DNA of 64,000 nt from DATBLE01 sp963837265 (GTDB lineage: Bacteria > Actinomycetota > Thermoleophilia > Gaiellales > Gaiellaceae). The stretch is from contig CAWIMQ010000001.1 in NCBI GenBank assembly GCA_963837265.1, positions 62,001-126,000 on the forward strand, given 5' to 3'. This document shows positions 6,811 to 14,361 of this stretch, piece by piece. Made by a program: the position numbers and the translations under genes. Within the stretch, counting starts at the first letter, position 1; every line of letters begins with the position of its first letter. The notes under the pieces were generated by a model. It had not been told where the DNA came from, searched no databases, and saw only the letters and a program-made list of their open reading frames with translations.

Positions 6811-8343
6811 CTATGCAGCCGGGCCGTCGCCGGGCTCGGTCTCGGCCTCCGGCGCTGCAGCCGCCTCCTCTGCCCGATCCGCCGTGCCGGACGCCTCTGC
6901 CGCGGGCGCCTCCGGCTCCTCGGCCGCCTCCGCCGTGCCGGACGCCTCTGCCGCGGGCGCCTCCGGCTCCTCGACCGCCTCCGCCGTGCCGGACGCCTCT
7001 GCCGCGGGAGCCTCCGGCTCCTCGGCCGCCTCCGCCGTGCCGGACGCCTCTGCCGCGGGCGCCTCCGGCTCCTCGGCCGCCTCCGCCGTGCCGGACGCCT
7101 CTGCCGCGGGCGCCTCCGGCTCCTCGACGGCCTCGGCCGCCTCGGCGGCGGGCTCCTCGGCGAAGACCTCCTCGGAGAGGTCGATCTGGGGGCGGAGCGG
7201 CTCGGCGCCCTCGGGCAGCGGCTGGACCTGGTCGCTGTCCTCGATCCGCTTCAGCGAGAGCGACAGGCGGCGGCGCTCGGCGTCCACCTCGATGATCTTC
7301 ACGTTGACGAGGTCACCCTGCGACACGACCTCGCGCGGGTTCTCGACGTGGTGCTGGGCGAGCTCGGAGATGTGCACGAGGCCCTCGACGCCCGGCAGGA
7401 TCTCGACGAACGCCCCGAACGTGACCACCTTCGTCACACGGCCCTGGACGACGTCGCCCTCGCCGTAGCTGTCCAGCACCTGCTGCCAGGGGTCGGTCTG
7501 CGTCTGCTTGAGGCCGAGCGAGATCCGCTGGCGCTCGCGGTCGATGTCGAGCACCTTCACCTGCACGGTCTGGCCGATCTCGAGCACCTCGGACGGATGG
7601 TTGACGTGGCTCCACGAGAGCTCCGAGATGTGGATCAGCCCGTCCATCCCGTCCAGGTCGACGAACGCGCCGAAGTCGACGATGTTCGAGATCTGGCCCT
7701 CGATCACGTCCCCCGGGTTGAGCCGGTCGAGGATCGCCTGCCGCATCTCCTTGCGCTCGTCCTCGAGGACGGCGCGGCGCGAGAGGACGACGTTGTTCCT
7801 CGAGCGATTCAGCTCGATCACCTTGCAGTGCAGCTCCTTGCCGAGGAACTCGTCCAGATCCTGGACCCGGCGGATGTCGACGAGGGACGCGGGCAGGAAG
7901 CCGCGGACGCCGAGGTCGAGGATCAGGCCGCCCTTCACCACCTCGATCACCCTCCCGGCGACCGGCTGGCCGGTCTCGGCCGCCTGCTCGATCGCCTTCC
8001 AGGCCAGCTCGAAGCGGGCCCGCTTCTTGGAGAGGATCAGCCGGCCTTCGGCGTCCTCCTTCGTCAGGACGAGCGCGTCGACCTCGTCGCCGAGCGAGAC
8101 CTCGTCGGCCGGGTTGATCGAGCGCCGGATCGAGAGCTCTGCGACGGGGATGACGCCCTCGGACTTGTAGCCGATGTCGATGAGCACCTCGTCCTTGTCC
8201 ACGCGCACGACCTTGCCGTGCACGACCTCGCCCTCGTTGATCGTCGGGAAGGTCGAGTCGTAGTCGGGGATCAGCTCGCCGTCCGGGCCCGTGATCCAGA
8301 CCCCGGCCTCGGGCTCGCTCGTGTCGATTGTCTCGTTTGCCAT
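6811..8343 (-). CDS. rpsA: 30S ribosomal protein S1 with Ala/Glu-rich repeat tail
   Basis: 510 residues from ATG 8343. Four S1 (OB-fold) domains lie at about 25-100, 110-180, 195-270 and 280-360, with motifs GEVVHGKVVRVDKDEVLIDIG, GGLILDLGVRGFLPAS, VDFGAFVDLDGMDGLIHISELSW and VTFGAFVEILPGVEGLVHISELA. After residue about 385 comes an acidic tail built from five near-identical 17-residue units (EEPEAPAAEASGTAEAA). The tail length and exact repeats are unusual for S1. An ATG 27 nt upstream is in frame, but a TATACT -10 box lies between the two, so 8343 is preferred. S1 binds mRNA at initiation. Confidence 0.93.
   Translation of the reverse strand: MANETIDTSEPEAGVWITGPDGELIPDYDSTFPTINEGEVVHGKVVRVDKDEVLIDIGYKSEGVIPVAELSIRRSINPADEVSLGDEVDALVLTKEDAEGRLILSKKRARFELAWKAIEQAAETGQPVAGRVIEVVKGGLILDLGVRGFLPASLVDIRRVQDLDEFLGKELHCKVIELNRSRNNVVLSRRAVLEDERKEMRQAILDRLNPGDVIEGQISNIVDFGAFVDLDGMDGLIHISELSWSHVNHPSEVLEIGQTVQVKVLDIDRERQRISLGLKQTQTDPWQQVLDSYGEGDVVQGRVTKVVTFGAFVEILPGVEGLVHISELAQHHVENPREVVSQGDLVNVKIIEVDAERRRLSLSLKRIEDSDQVQPLPEGAEPLRPQIDLSEEVFAEEPAAEAAEAVEEPEAPAAEASGTAEAAEEPEAPAAEASGTAEAAEEPEAPAAEASGTAEAVEEPEAPAAEASGTAEAAEEPEAPAAEASGTADRAEEAAAAPEAETEPGDGPAA
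6881..7135. repeat. Five tandem 51-bp repeats in rpsA
   Basis: Units begin with GCCGTGCCGGACGCCTCTG at 6881, 6932, 6983, 7034 and 7085, exactly 51 bp apart with only one or two substitutions. They encode 17-residue Ala/Glu/Pro units at the S1 C-terminus. Copy number is expected to vary between strains. Confidence 0.9.
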
Positions 8344-8355
8344 CGGAAGCGGGTC

Positions 8356-8361
8356 AGTATA
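8356..8361 (-). promoter_or_regulatory. -10 element of rpsA promoter
   Basis: TATACT on the minus strand ends 13 nt before the ATG at 8343, which predicts a start site about 6 nt upstream of the codon and hence an almost leaderless mRNA. I see no convincing -35 hexamer. Confidence 0.4.
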
Positions 8362-8366
8362 CCCGG

Positions 8367-8397
8367 CCATTTCCGCAGCCTCCGGCTGCGCAAATGG
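8367..8397. repeat. Palindromic element (family 1), rpsA-polA spacer
   Basis: Arms CCATTTCCGCAGCC and GGCTGCGCAAATGG (14 bp, one mismatch) flank a 3-nt loop. The right side continues into GTTAAG, close to the AAATGGTTAG end shared with copies at 41.1, 45.7 and 25.6 kb. Confidence 0.7.
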
Positions 8398-8423
8398 TTA
8401 AGACCCCGGCCGACCGGCTTTGT

Positions 8424-8448
8424 TAGCCGTTCGCGAAGCGAACGGCTA
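8424..8448. repeat. 11-3-11 perfect hairpin containing the polA stop codon
   Basis: TAGCCGTTCGC, loop GAA, GCGAACGGCTA. The TAG of polA (8448-8446) is the outermost triplet of the stem. Same 25-nt architecture as copies in polA (9899), rpiB (25604) and ybeY (41198). Confidence 0.7.
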
Positions 8449-11007
8449 CGACTTGGCCTCGTTCCAGTCCGCCCCGGTCCCGACGTCCACCGCCAGCGGG
8501 GGGTCGAGCTCGTACGCGCCGCACATCTCCTCGCGGACCAGCTCCTTGATCGCGCCAACCTCCGCGCCGGGCGCCTCGAGCAGCAGCTCGTCGTGGACCT
8601 GGAGCACGAGCCTGGCGGCGCGGCCCTCCTCCCTGAGCCGGGAATGAATCCTGATCATCGCCACCTTGATGATGTCGGCGTTCGATCCCTGCATGACGAA
8701 GTTGACCGCGAGCCGCTCGCCGAGCGACCGGGTCTGCCGGCTCGAGGCGCGGATCTCGGGAACGGGCCGGCGTCTCCCGAGCAGCGAGGTGACGTAGCCG
8801 TCGCGGGCAGCCTCCTCGATCGTGCGAGCGATGAAGTCCTGGACGTGCGGGAAGCGGGCGAGGTAGGCGTCGATGTACTCCTGCGCCTGCTCGCGGGGTA
8901 TCTCGAGGTTCTCCGAGAGGCCGAAGGCGGAGATCCCGTAGATGATCCCGAAGTTGATCATCTTGGCCACGTTGCGCTCGTCCCTCGTCAGCGTCGCCGG
9001 TTCCTTGCCGAGGACCTCCGCCGCCGTCGCCGTGTGGATGTCCTCCCCACGCTCGAACGCCTCACGCAGCTTCGGCTCGCCGGAGACGTGGGCCAGGATC
9101 CGCAGCTCGATCTGCGAGTAGTCGGCGGAGACGAGCCGCGAGCCCGGCTCGGCGACGAAGGCGGAGCGGATCTCTCGCCCGAGCCCGGTGCGAACCGGGA
9201 TCGCCTGCAGGTTCGGGCTCGACGTCGAGAGACGGCCCGTGGCGGCAACCGCCTGGTTGAACGTCGTGTGCAGGCGGCCGTCGGCGCCGATCAGCCCGGG
9301 AAGCGGGCCGAGGTACGTGTTGACCAGCTTCGTCAGCTCGCGCCACTCCTCGAGCACCCCGACGATCTCGTGCTCGCCACGGATCGCGCGCAGCACCCGC
9401 GTATCGGTCGAGTAACCGGTCTTCCCCTTGCGGCCTCGCGTCAGCGCCAGCTTCTCGAACAGGATGCGGGCGACCTGCTGCGTCGATCCGAGCATGAACT
9501 CCTCGCCCGCGGCCTCGTGGGCCTTCGCCTCCAGCTCCTCGACCCGGTCGGCGAGCCGCGCGGTGATCTCGCCCATCCGGTAGGTGTCGATGCGGACGCC
9601 CGCGTCCTCCATCGCCGCGAGCACCCCGGTCAGCGGCAGCTCGATCGTCTCGTACAGCTCGAGGTTGCCGCGCTCGAGCAGGCGGGCGCGCATCTGGGCG
9701 GCGATTCGCGGCGGGATCGCGGCGCGCCGGATCAGCGCAGCCGTCTCCTCGTCCGCCTCGGGGGACGGGCGCACCCCGACGCCGTACTCCATCGCCAGGT
9801 CGTCGAGCTCGTAGGACGCCCGCCCCGGCTCGATCAGGTACGCCGCGAGCAGCGTGTCGTCCACCGCCGACACACGAAGAGACTTCGCGTCGTGGACAGT
9901 CAACTGCGCTTCGCGCAGTTGACCAGCAGGGCGTGGCCCGAGGACTGCTTCCGTCTTCGTCACGACAGCGCAGCGATCGCTATCGACCGCAAACCCCACC
10001 ACCCCGTCGACCATCGCGACGTCGCCCTCACGCCACGGCAACTCCTCGACGGGCCCCTCTAGACGCCGGTCTGCCGCAGGCAGAGCGGCGTCTAGCTGGT
10101 CGATCCGCTGGAGCAGCGCCCGGAACTCGAAGCGGCGGAACATCTCCGTGAGCTGAGACCGATCGGGCGGGTCGAGGACGAGCTCCGCCGGGTCGCAGTC
10201 GATGTCGAGGTCGCGGCGCATGGTCGCCAGCTCCTTCGAGCGCAGCGCCTGCTCGCCGTGCTCGCGGATCGCCTTCGCCCGCGCGGGCGTCAGCTCGTCC
10301 ACGTGCTCGAGCACCGCCTCGACGGATCCGTACGCGGCGATCAGCTGCGAGGCGGTCTTGTCGCCGATCCCGGGGATGCCGGCGATGTTGTCGGAGGGGT
10401 CTCCCTTCAGCCCGATGAAGTCCGGCACCCGGTCGGCGGTGATCCCGAGGCGCTCCTCCACCCGCTCGGGCGTGTAGACGTTCACGTCGGCGACGCCGCG
10501 GGGGGTCATCATCAGGCAGACGTTCGCGGTGACGAGCTGAAAGGCGTCGCGGTCGGTGGAGACGACGCAGGTGCGGATGCCGGCGGCGTCGGCGCGCGTG
10601 GCCAGGGTGGCGATCACGTCGTCCGCCTCCCAGCCCTCGAACTCGAGGTTCCGGTAGCCGAACGCCTCGACGATCGGCCGGAAGTGGGGGAACTGCTCCC
10701 TGAGCAGGTCCGGCATCGGCCGGCGCCCCTCCTTGTACTCGGCGGAGAGCTCGGCGCGGTGCACGGGCCGCGTGTCCCAGGCGACCGCGACCCCTCTCGG
10801 CCGGTAGTCGGAGAGCAGCTTGAAGAGCATGTTCGTGAAGCCGAGGAGAGCGCCGGTGGCGAAGCCGTCGCTCGTCGCCAGCTCTTCCGGCAGGGCGAAG
10901 AAGGCACGGTAGGCGAGGTTGTTGCCGTCGACCAGGAAGAGCTCGGACTCGCGGGCGGGCGCGTCGTCGAGCTCGAGGTCGGCCCCGGTCACCGTCTTCG
11001 GCGACAT
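8446..11007 (-). CDS. polA: DNA polymerase I
   Basis: About 853 residues. The N-terminal 5'-3' exonuclease domain holds LFLVDGNNLAYRAFF, GWEADDVIATLA, STDRDAFQLV and GLKGDPSDNIAGIPGIGDKTA. The middle domain lacks the D-x-E proofreading motif (the equivalent stretch reads VGFAVDSD), so 3'-5' exonuclease is probably lost, as in many actinobacteria. The polymerase domain has motif A SADYSQIELRILAH, motif B RDERNVAKMINFGIIYG and motif C LQVHDELLLEAP. Two perfect hairpin elements (9899-9923 and 10059-10095) lie in frame in the middle domain and its linker. The start is uncertain: ATG 11007 is preferred because the earlier ATG at 11046 runs into the divergent gene at 11027. Confidence 0.92.
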   Translation of the reverse strand: MSPKTVTGADLELDDAPARESELFLVDGNNLAYRAFFALPEELATSDGFATGALLGFTNMLFKLLSDYRPRGVAVAWDTRPVHRAELSAEYKEGRRPMPDLLREQFPHFRPIVEAFGYRNLEFEGWEADDVIATLATRADAAGIRTCVVSTDRDAFQLVTANVCLMMTPRGVADVNVYTPERVEERLGITADRVPDFIGLKGDPSDNIAGIPGIGDKTASQLIAAYGSVEAVLEHVDELTPARAKAIREHGEQALRSKELATMRRDLDIDCDPAELVLDPPDRSQLTEMFRRFEFRALLQRIDQLDAALPAADRRLEGPVEELPWREGDVAMVDGVVGFAVDSDRCAVVTKTEAVLGPRPAGQLREAQLTVHDAKSLRVSAVDDTLLAAYLIEPGRASYELDDLAMEYGVGVRPSPEADEETAALIRRAAIPPRIAAQMRARLLERGNLELYETIELPLTGVLAAMEDAGVRIDTYRMGEITARLADRVEELEAKAHEAAGEEFMLGSTQQVARILFEKLALTRGRKGKTGYSTDTRVLRAIRGEHEIVGVLEEWRELTKLVNTYLGPLPGLIGADGRLHTTFNQAVAATGRLSTSSPNLQAIPVRTGLGREIRSAFVAEPGSRLVSADYSQIELRILAHVSGEPKLREAFERGEDIHTATAAEVLGKEPATLTRDERNVAKMINFGIIYGISAFGLSENLEIPREQAQEYIDAYLARFPHVQDFIARTIEEAARDGYVTSLLGRRRPVPEIRASSRQTRSLGERLAVNFVMQGSNADIIKVAMIRIHSRLREEGRAARLVLQVHDELLLEAPGAEVGAIKELVREEMCGAYELDPPLAVDVGTGADWNEAKS
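9899..9923. repeat. 11-3-11 perfect hairpin inside polA coding sequence
   Basis: GTCAACTGCGC, loop TTC, GCGCAGTTGAC. In the polA frame it encodes part of AGQLREAQLTV in the degenerate exonuclease domain without disturbing the frame. Confidence 0.7.
10059..10095. repeat. 17-3-17 hairpin inside polA coding sequence
   Basis: CTAGACGCCGGTCTGCC, loop GCA, GGCAGAGCGGCGTCTAG, with one mismatch. It encodes part of LDAALPAADRRLEGPV, in the linker between the 5' exonuclease and the next domain. Confidence 0.7.
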
Positions 11008-11026
11008 CTCTGCGAGTCTACGTCGA

Positions 11027-11242
11027 GTGGCCCGCCTCGAGATCATCGCCTTCGCCGACGAGCACCTCGAGAAGGCCGCCGAACTGCTCGCCGGGCGGCA
11101 CGCCCGCCACCGCGCGGCCGCGCCGCTTCTCTCCCCGCGGTTCGAGAGCCCGCCGGAGGCGCTCGAGGAGCTCGAGCAGGCGTGGCGGGCCGGGGGCGCC
11201 TCGGGAGCGGCGGCCCTGCGCGACGGGCGACTCGTCGGCTAG
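11027..11242 (+). pseudogene. Truncated GNAT acetyltransferase N-terminus
   Basis: 71 codons from GTG 11027 (VARLEIIAFADEHLEKAAELL...ALRDGRLVG, then TAG). The pattern of LARRH-type helix, P-x-L-P/S-P-R-F-E-x-P, then GASGAAALRDGRLVG is the N-terminal half of a class of actinobacterial GNAT proteins, in which the chain normally goes on with Y-L-x-G and the acetyl-CoA-binding fold. Here it ends at a stop exactly there. The TAG overlaps the GTG of the LarA-like gene by 1 bp. It is probably a remnant, or the downstream gene was fused in by a deletion. A functional short protein cannot be ruled out. Confidence 0.5.
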
Positions 11243-12741
11243 TGCCGCGCGTCCCGCTCCTCTACGGCTCGCGGCTGCTCGTCGCCGACGCCGGCGACGA
11301 CGCGGTGCTGATCGCGCCCCCGCCCCCGCCCGCCGAGCCGATCGCGGACGTCGGCGCCGCCGTGCGCGACGCCCTCCGCTTCCCCCTCGCCGGCGAGCCC
11401 CTCGAGACGCTCGTGCCGAGGGGCGGGCGGGTGACCATCCTCGTCGAGCCGCCGGCGCTGCCGATCCCGGGCGCCGCGCGGGATCCGCGGCAGGCGGCGA
11501 TCGCCGCCGCCTCCGGCGAGCTCGAACGGGTCGGCGTGCCGACCGAGCGCCAGACCCTGCTCGTCGCCGCCGGCCTCGCCCGCCGTCCGGGGAGACGGGT
11601 GGTCGAGAGCCTCGCCTCCCCCGACTTCGCCCTGCGGTTCCGCGGCGACGTTGCCGTGCACGACGCGGAGGACCCTGCGCTCGTCCTGATCGGCGAGCAC
11701 GGCGGTGTCCCGCTCCGCGTCAACCGCGCGCTCGCGGAGACGGAGGCGATCGTCGCGGTCGGCGCCGCCGAGACCGTCCTCCACGGGGGTCCCGCGTCAC
11801 TCCTCGCCGCCGCCGCCGCGGAGACGAGCCGGGCGGCCACGGCGGACTCGCTGCTCGAGACCCACGCAGCCCCCGGCTGGGACCTGGCGGTCGCGCTGGA
11901 GCGGGCGATCGGACGGCGCGTTCCGCTGATCGGCGTGTCCCTCACGCTCGACCTGCCTCGCCTGTCCGGCCTGCTGCGGGGATACCCGCACGAGCCGGAG
12001 GCGGTCGAGCGCGTCGTCGGCTCACGGCTCGCCCGCCTGTTCGGCCTGCTGCCGGGGCCGATCCGCACGCGGATGCTGACCGCGCTCCCGCTCGAGCTCA
12101 CCGCCTCGGCGGTGTTCGCCGGGCCGCCCTCGGTCGCCCACGCCGAAGCCCTCGTCCGCAGCGTCGACACCGAGTCGGCGGCGCTGGACGAGCCGCTCGA
12201 CGCGATCTGCATCGGCATCCCCCGGGCGACACCCTTCCTCCCGCGCGAGCGGCCGAACGCGCTCGTGGGCGCCGCCCTCGGGCTCGGGTACGCGCTCCGT
12301 CTCTGGCGGGACGCCTTCCCCGTGCGGCCGGGCGGGACCGCGATCCTCGTCACCTCGCTCCGCCGGCGCTTCGCCCATCCGACCCAGCAGCCCTACCGCG
12401 CCTTCTTCCACGCCCTCCGCGCGGGGCGCGAGACGGCCGTTCTCGCCGAGGCCGAGCGGGCCGCGGCGGGGGACGCGCGTGCGATCGACGCGTACCGGGC
12501 GGGCCGCACCTGCCACCCGCGCCTGCCGTTCGCCGACTGGGACGGGTGCCGGCCGGCGATCGACCGGCTCGGCGCGGTGCTCGTCGCCGGCTGCCGCGAC
12601 GCCGCCGCCGCCCGCCAGCTCGGCTTCGTCCCCACGCACGGCGTGGCCGCGGCGCTCGAGATGGCGCAGGGGCTGGCCGGCGGCGGCCGACGCGTCGGCA
12701 TCCTGCTCTCCCCGCCGTACTTCCCGGTCCGGGTCGGGTAG
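11242..12741 (+). CDS. LarA-like (DUF2088, nickel-pincer racemase family) protein
   Basis: 499 residues from GTG 11242. The N-terminal half has the DUF2088 order: LVPRGGRVTILVEPP near 55, a nucleotide-fold region, HDAEDPALVLIGEHGGVPLRVNRAL near 135 and EAIVAVGAAETVLHGGPASLLA near 170. The C-terminal half has DEPLDAICIGIPRATPF and a closing PTHGVAAALEMAQGLAGGGRRVGILLSPPYFPV. LarA racemises lactate with a nickel-pincer nucleotide. The Ser-Gly-Gly-Arg-Lys-type loop carrying the cofactor lysine is replaced here by HGGPAS, so the substrate and even cofactor use are open. No larB/C/E cofactor genes are nearby. Confidence 0.65.
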   Translation: MPRVPLLYGSRLLVADAGDDAVLIAPPPPPAEPIADVGAAVRDALRFPLAGEPLETLVPRGGRVTILVEPPALPIPGAARDPRQAAIAAASGELERVGVPTERQTLLVAAGLARRPGRRVVESLASPDFALRFRGDVAVHDAEDPALVLIGEHGGVPLRVNRALAETEAIVAVGAAETVLHGGPASLLAAAAAETSRAATADSLLETHAAPGWDLAVALERAIGRRVPLIGVSLTLDLPRLSGLLRGYPHEPEAVERVVGSRLARLFGLLPGPIRTRMLTALPLELTASAVFAGPPSVAHAEALVRSVDTESAALDEPLDAICIGIPRATPFLPRERPNALVGAALGLGYALRLWRDAFPVRPGGTAILVTSLRRRFAHPTQQPYRAFFHALRAGRETAVLAEAERAAAGDARAIDAYRAGRTCHPRLPFADWDGCRPAIDRLGAVLVAGCRDAAAARQLGFVPTHGVAAALEMAQGLAGGGRRVGILLSPPYFPVRVG

Positions 12742-12766
12742 CGCGGGCGCCCGCCGGGCCGGCCAC

Positions 12767-12794
12767 CAGGGACAGTCACTCGTGACTGTCCCTG
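12767..12794. terminator. Hairpin between convergent larA-like gene and livF
   Basis: CAGGGACAGTCAC, loop TC, GTGACTGTCCCTG: 13 perfect base pairs, no T-tract. It lies 26 bp after the larA-like stop and 57 bp after the livF stop, so it may act in both directions. It could instead be another dispersed palindromic element. Confidence 0.55.
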
Positions 12795-12850
12795 ACTCGG
12801 ACGGCCGGGTCAGAGCCTCGTCGGACAGGCTCGCGTGGCGAGCCAGGGTC

Positions 12851-13588
12851 TCATTCTTCCCCGAGGTAGGTCTTGCGGACCTGCTCGTTCTCGCGGAGCC
12901 CCTTCGCGTCGTCGGCGAGCGCGATCGCCCCGGTCTCGAGCACGTAGCCACGGTCGGCGACGTCGAGCGCCATCAGGGCGTTCTGCTCGACGAGCAGGAT
13001 CGGGGTCCCCTGCTTGTTGATCTCGACGATGATCTCGAAGATCTTCTCGACGAAGATCGGCGCGAGCCCCATCGACGGCTCGTCGAGGAGGAGCAGGTTC
13101 GGGTGCGCCATCAGGGCGCGCCCGATCGCGCACATCTGCTGCTCGCCGCCGGACATCGTCCCGGCCTTCTGCGTCCTGCGCTCGGCGAGCCGGGGGAAGA
13201 GATGGAAGACGCGGTCGAGATCCTCCTTCAGGCCGCTGCGATCCTTGCGCTGGAACGCGCCCATCTCCAGGTTCTCGAGCACGGTCATCCGCGGGAAGAG
13301 CTTGCGGCCCTCCGGCGACTGCGCGACGCCCCGGGCGACGATGTCGTGAGGGGCGGCGTACGTGATGTCGGTGCCGCGGAACCGGATCCGGCCGCGCCGG
13401 GGATGGTTGAGCCCGTTGATCGACCGGAGGGTGGTCGACTTGCCGGCCCCGTTCGCTCCCAGGAGCGTGACGATCTCGCCCTCGCGCACCTCCAGCGTGA
13501 CGCCCTTCAGCGCGTGGATCGCGCCGTAGTAGGTGTGGATGCCCTCGAGCGCGAGGACGACTCCGCCGCCGTTGCCGGTCTCGCTCAC
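12851..13588 (-). CDS. livF: Branched-chain amino acid type ABC transporter ATPase LivF
   Basis: 245 residues: Walker A LLGANGAGKSTTL near 37, Q-loop VAQSPEG near 90, signature TMSGGEQQM near 143, Walker B LLLLDEPSMGL near 163 and switch His region ILLVEQN near 196. The opening LALEGIHTYYGAIHALKGV and GLAPIFVEKIF stretch are typical of LivF rather than LivG. With LivG it energises import through LivH/LivM. The GTG start overlaps the livG stop by 4 bp. It is the last gene of the operon. Confidence 0.92.
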   Translation of the reverse strand: MSETGNGGGVVLALEGIHTYYGAIHALKGVTLEVREGEIVTLLGANGAGKSTTLRSINGLNHPRRGRIRFRGTDITYAAPHDIVARGVAQSPEGRKLFPRMTVLENLEMGAFQRKDRSGLKEDLDRVFHLFPRLAERRTQKAGTMSGGEQQMCAIGRALMAHPNLLLLDEPSMGLAPIFVEKIFEIIVEINKQGTPILLVEQNALMALDVADRGYVLETGAIALADDAKGLRENEQVRKTYLGEE

Positions 13589-14361
13589 GAGGCGACCGCG
13601 GCCTTCCCGAGGTAGGCCTCGATCACCCGCGGGTCACGCTGCACGTCGTGCGGCGTTCCCTCGGCGATCTTCTCGCCGTAGTCGAGCACGGTGACCCGGT
13701 CGGAGACGCCCATCACGACGCGCATGTCGTGCTCGATCATCAGCACGGTCAGCCCGCGCTCGGTCCGGAGCTCCTGCACGAACGCGGTGAAGTCCGCGGT
13801 CTCCTGCGGGTTCATCCCGGCCGTCGGCTCGTCGAGCAGGAGGAGCTTCGGCTCGGTCGCGAGCGCCCGTGCGACCTCGAGCCGGCGCTGGTCGCCGTAC
13901 GGGAGGTTGCGGGCGTAGTCGTCCTCGCGCCCGGCCAGCGAGCAGTACGCGAGCAGCTCGAGCGAGTGCTGGTGGGCCTCCGCCTCCTCGTGCCTGACGC
14001 GCCGCGTGCCGAGGATGCTGCCGACGATGCCGCCGCGCAGGCGGGAGTGCATCCCGACGAGCACGTTCTCCAGCGACGTCATGTCCTGGAACAGCCGGAT
14101 GTTCTGGAAGGTTCGGCCGATCCCGCGCTCGGTGACCACGTGCGGCGGCTTCCCCGTGATGTCGTGTCCGTCGAAGACGACCCGGCCGAGGGTCGGCTTG
14201 TAGACGCCGGTGATCATGTTGAAGAACGTCGTCTTGCCGGCGCCGTTCGGGCCGATCAGGCTGACGATCGCCCCCTCGGGGATGACGAAGTCGACATCCG
14301 AGACGGCGACGAGGCCGCCGAACTCCTTCCGCATCCGGGCCGCTTCGAGCAGGTTCGCCAT
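13585..14361 (-). CDS. livG: Branched-chain amino acid type ABC transporter ATPase LivG
   Basis: 258 residues: Walker A LIGPNGAGKTTFFNMITG near 36, GIGRTFQNIRLF (LivG-specific Q-loop context) near 80, signature NLPYGDQRRLEVARAL near 152, Walker B LLLLDEPTAGMNPQE near 173 and HDMRVVMGVSDRV near 212. The signature has YGDQR instead of SGGQ, as is normal in LivG. The start overlaps the livM stop by 1 nt (TGATG). Partner of LivF in the ATPase pair. Confidence 0.92.
   Translation of the reverse strand: MANLLEAARMRKEFGGLVAVSDVDFVIPEGAIVSLIGPNGAGKTTFFNMITGVYKPTLGRVVFDGHDITGKPPHVVTERGIGRTFQNIRLFQDMTSLENVLVGMHSRLRGGIVGSILGTRRVRHEEAEAHQHSLELLAYCSLAGREDDYARNLPYGDQRRLEVARALATEPKLLLLDEPTAGMNPQETADFTAFVQELRTERGLTVLMIEHDMRVVMGVSDRVTVLDYGEKIAEGTPHDVQRDPRVIEAYLGKAAVAS

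Noticed and set aside
6881..7135. Regular repeats as a possible CRISPR array
   Set aside because: Units are contiguous 51-bp coding repeats with no spacers, inside rpsA.
6265..10062. Very long open plus-strand frame (1265 codons) opposite coaE, rpsA and polA
   Set aside because: It is antisense to three well-recognised genes, has Arg/Asp/Leu-biased composition and arises from high GC at third positions of the true genes.
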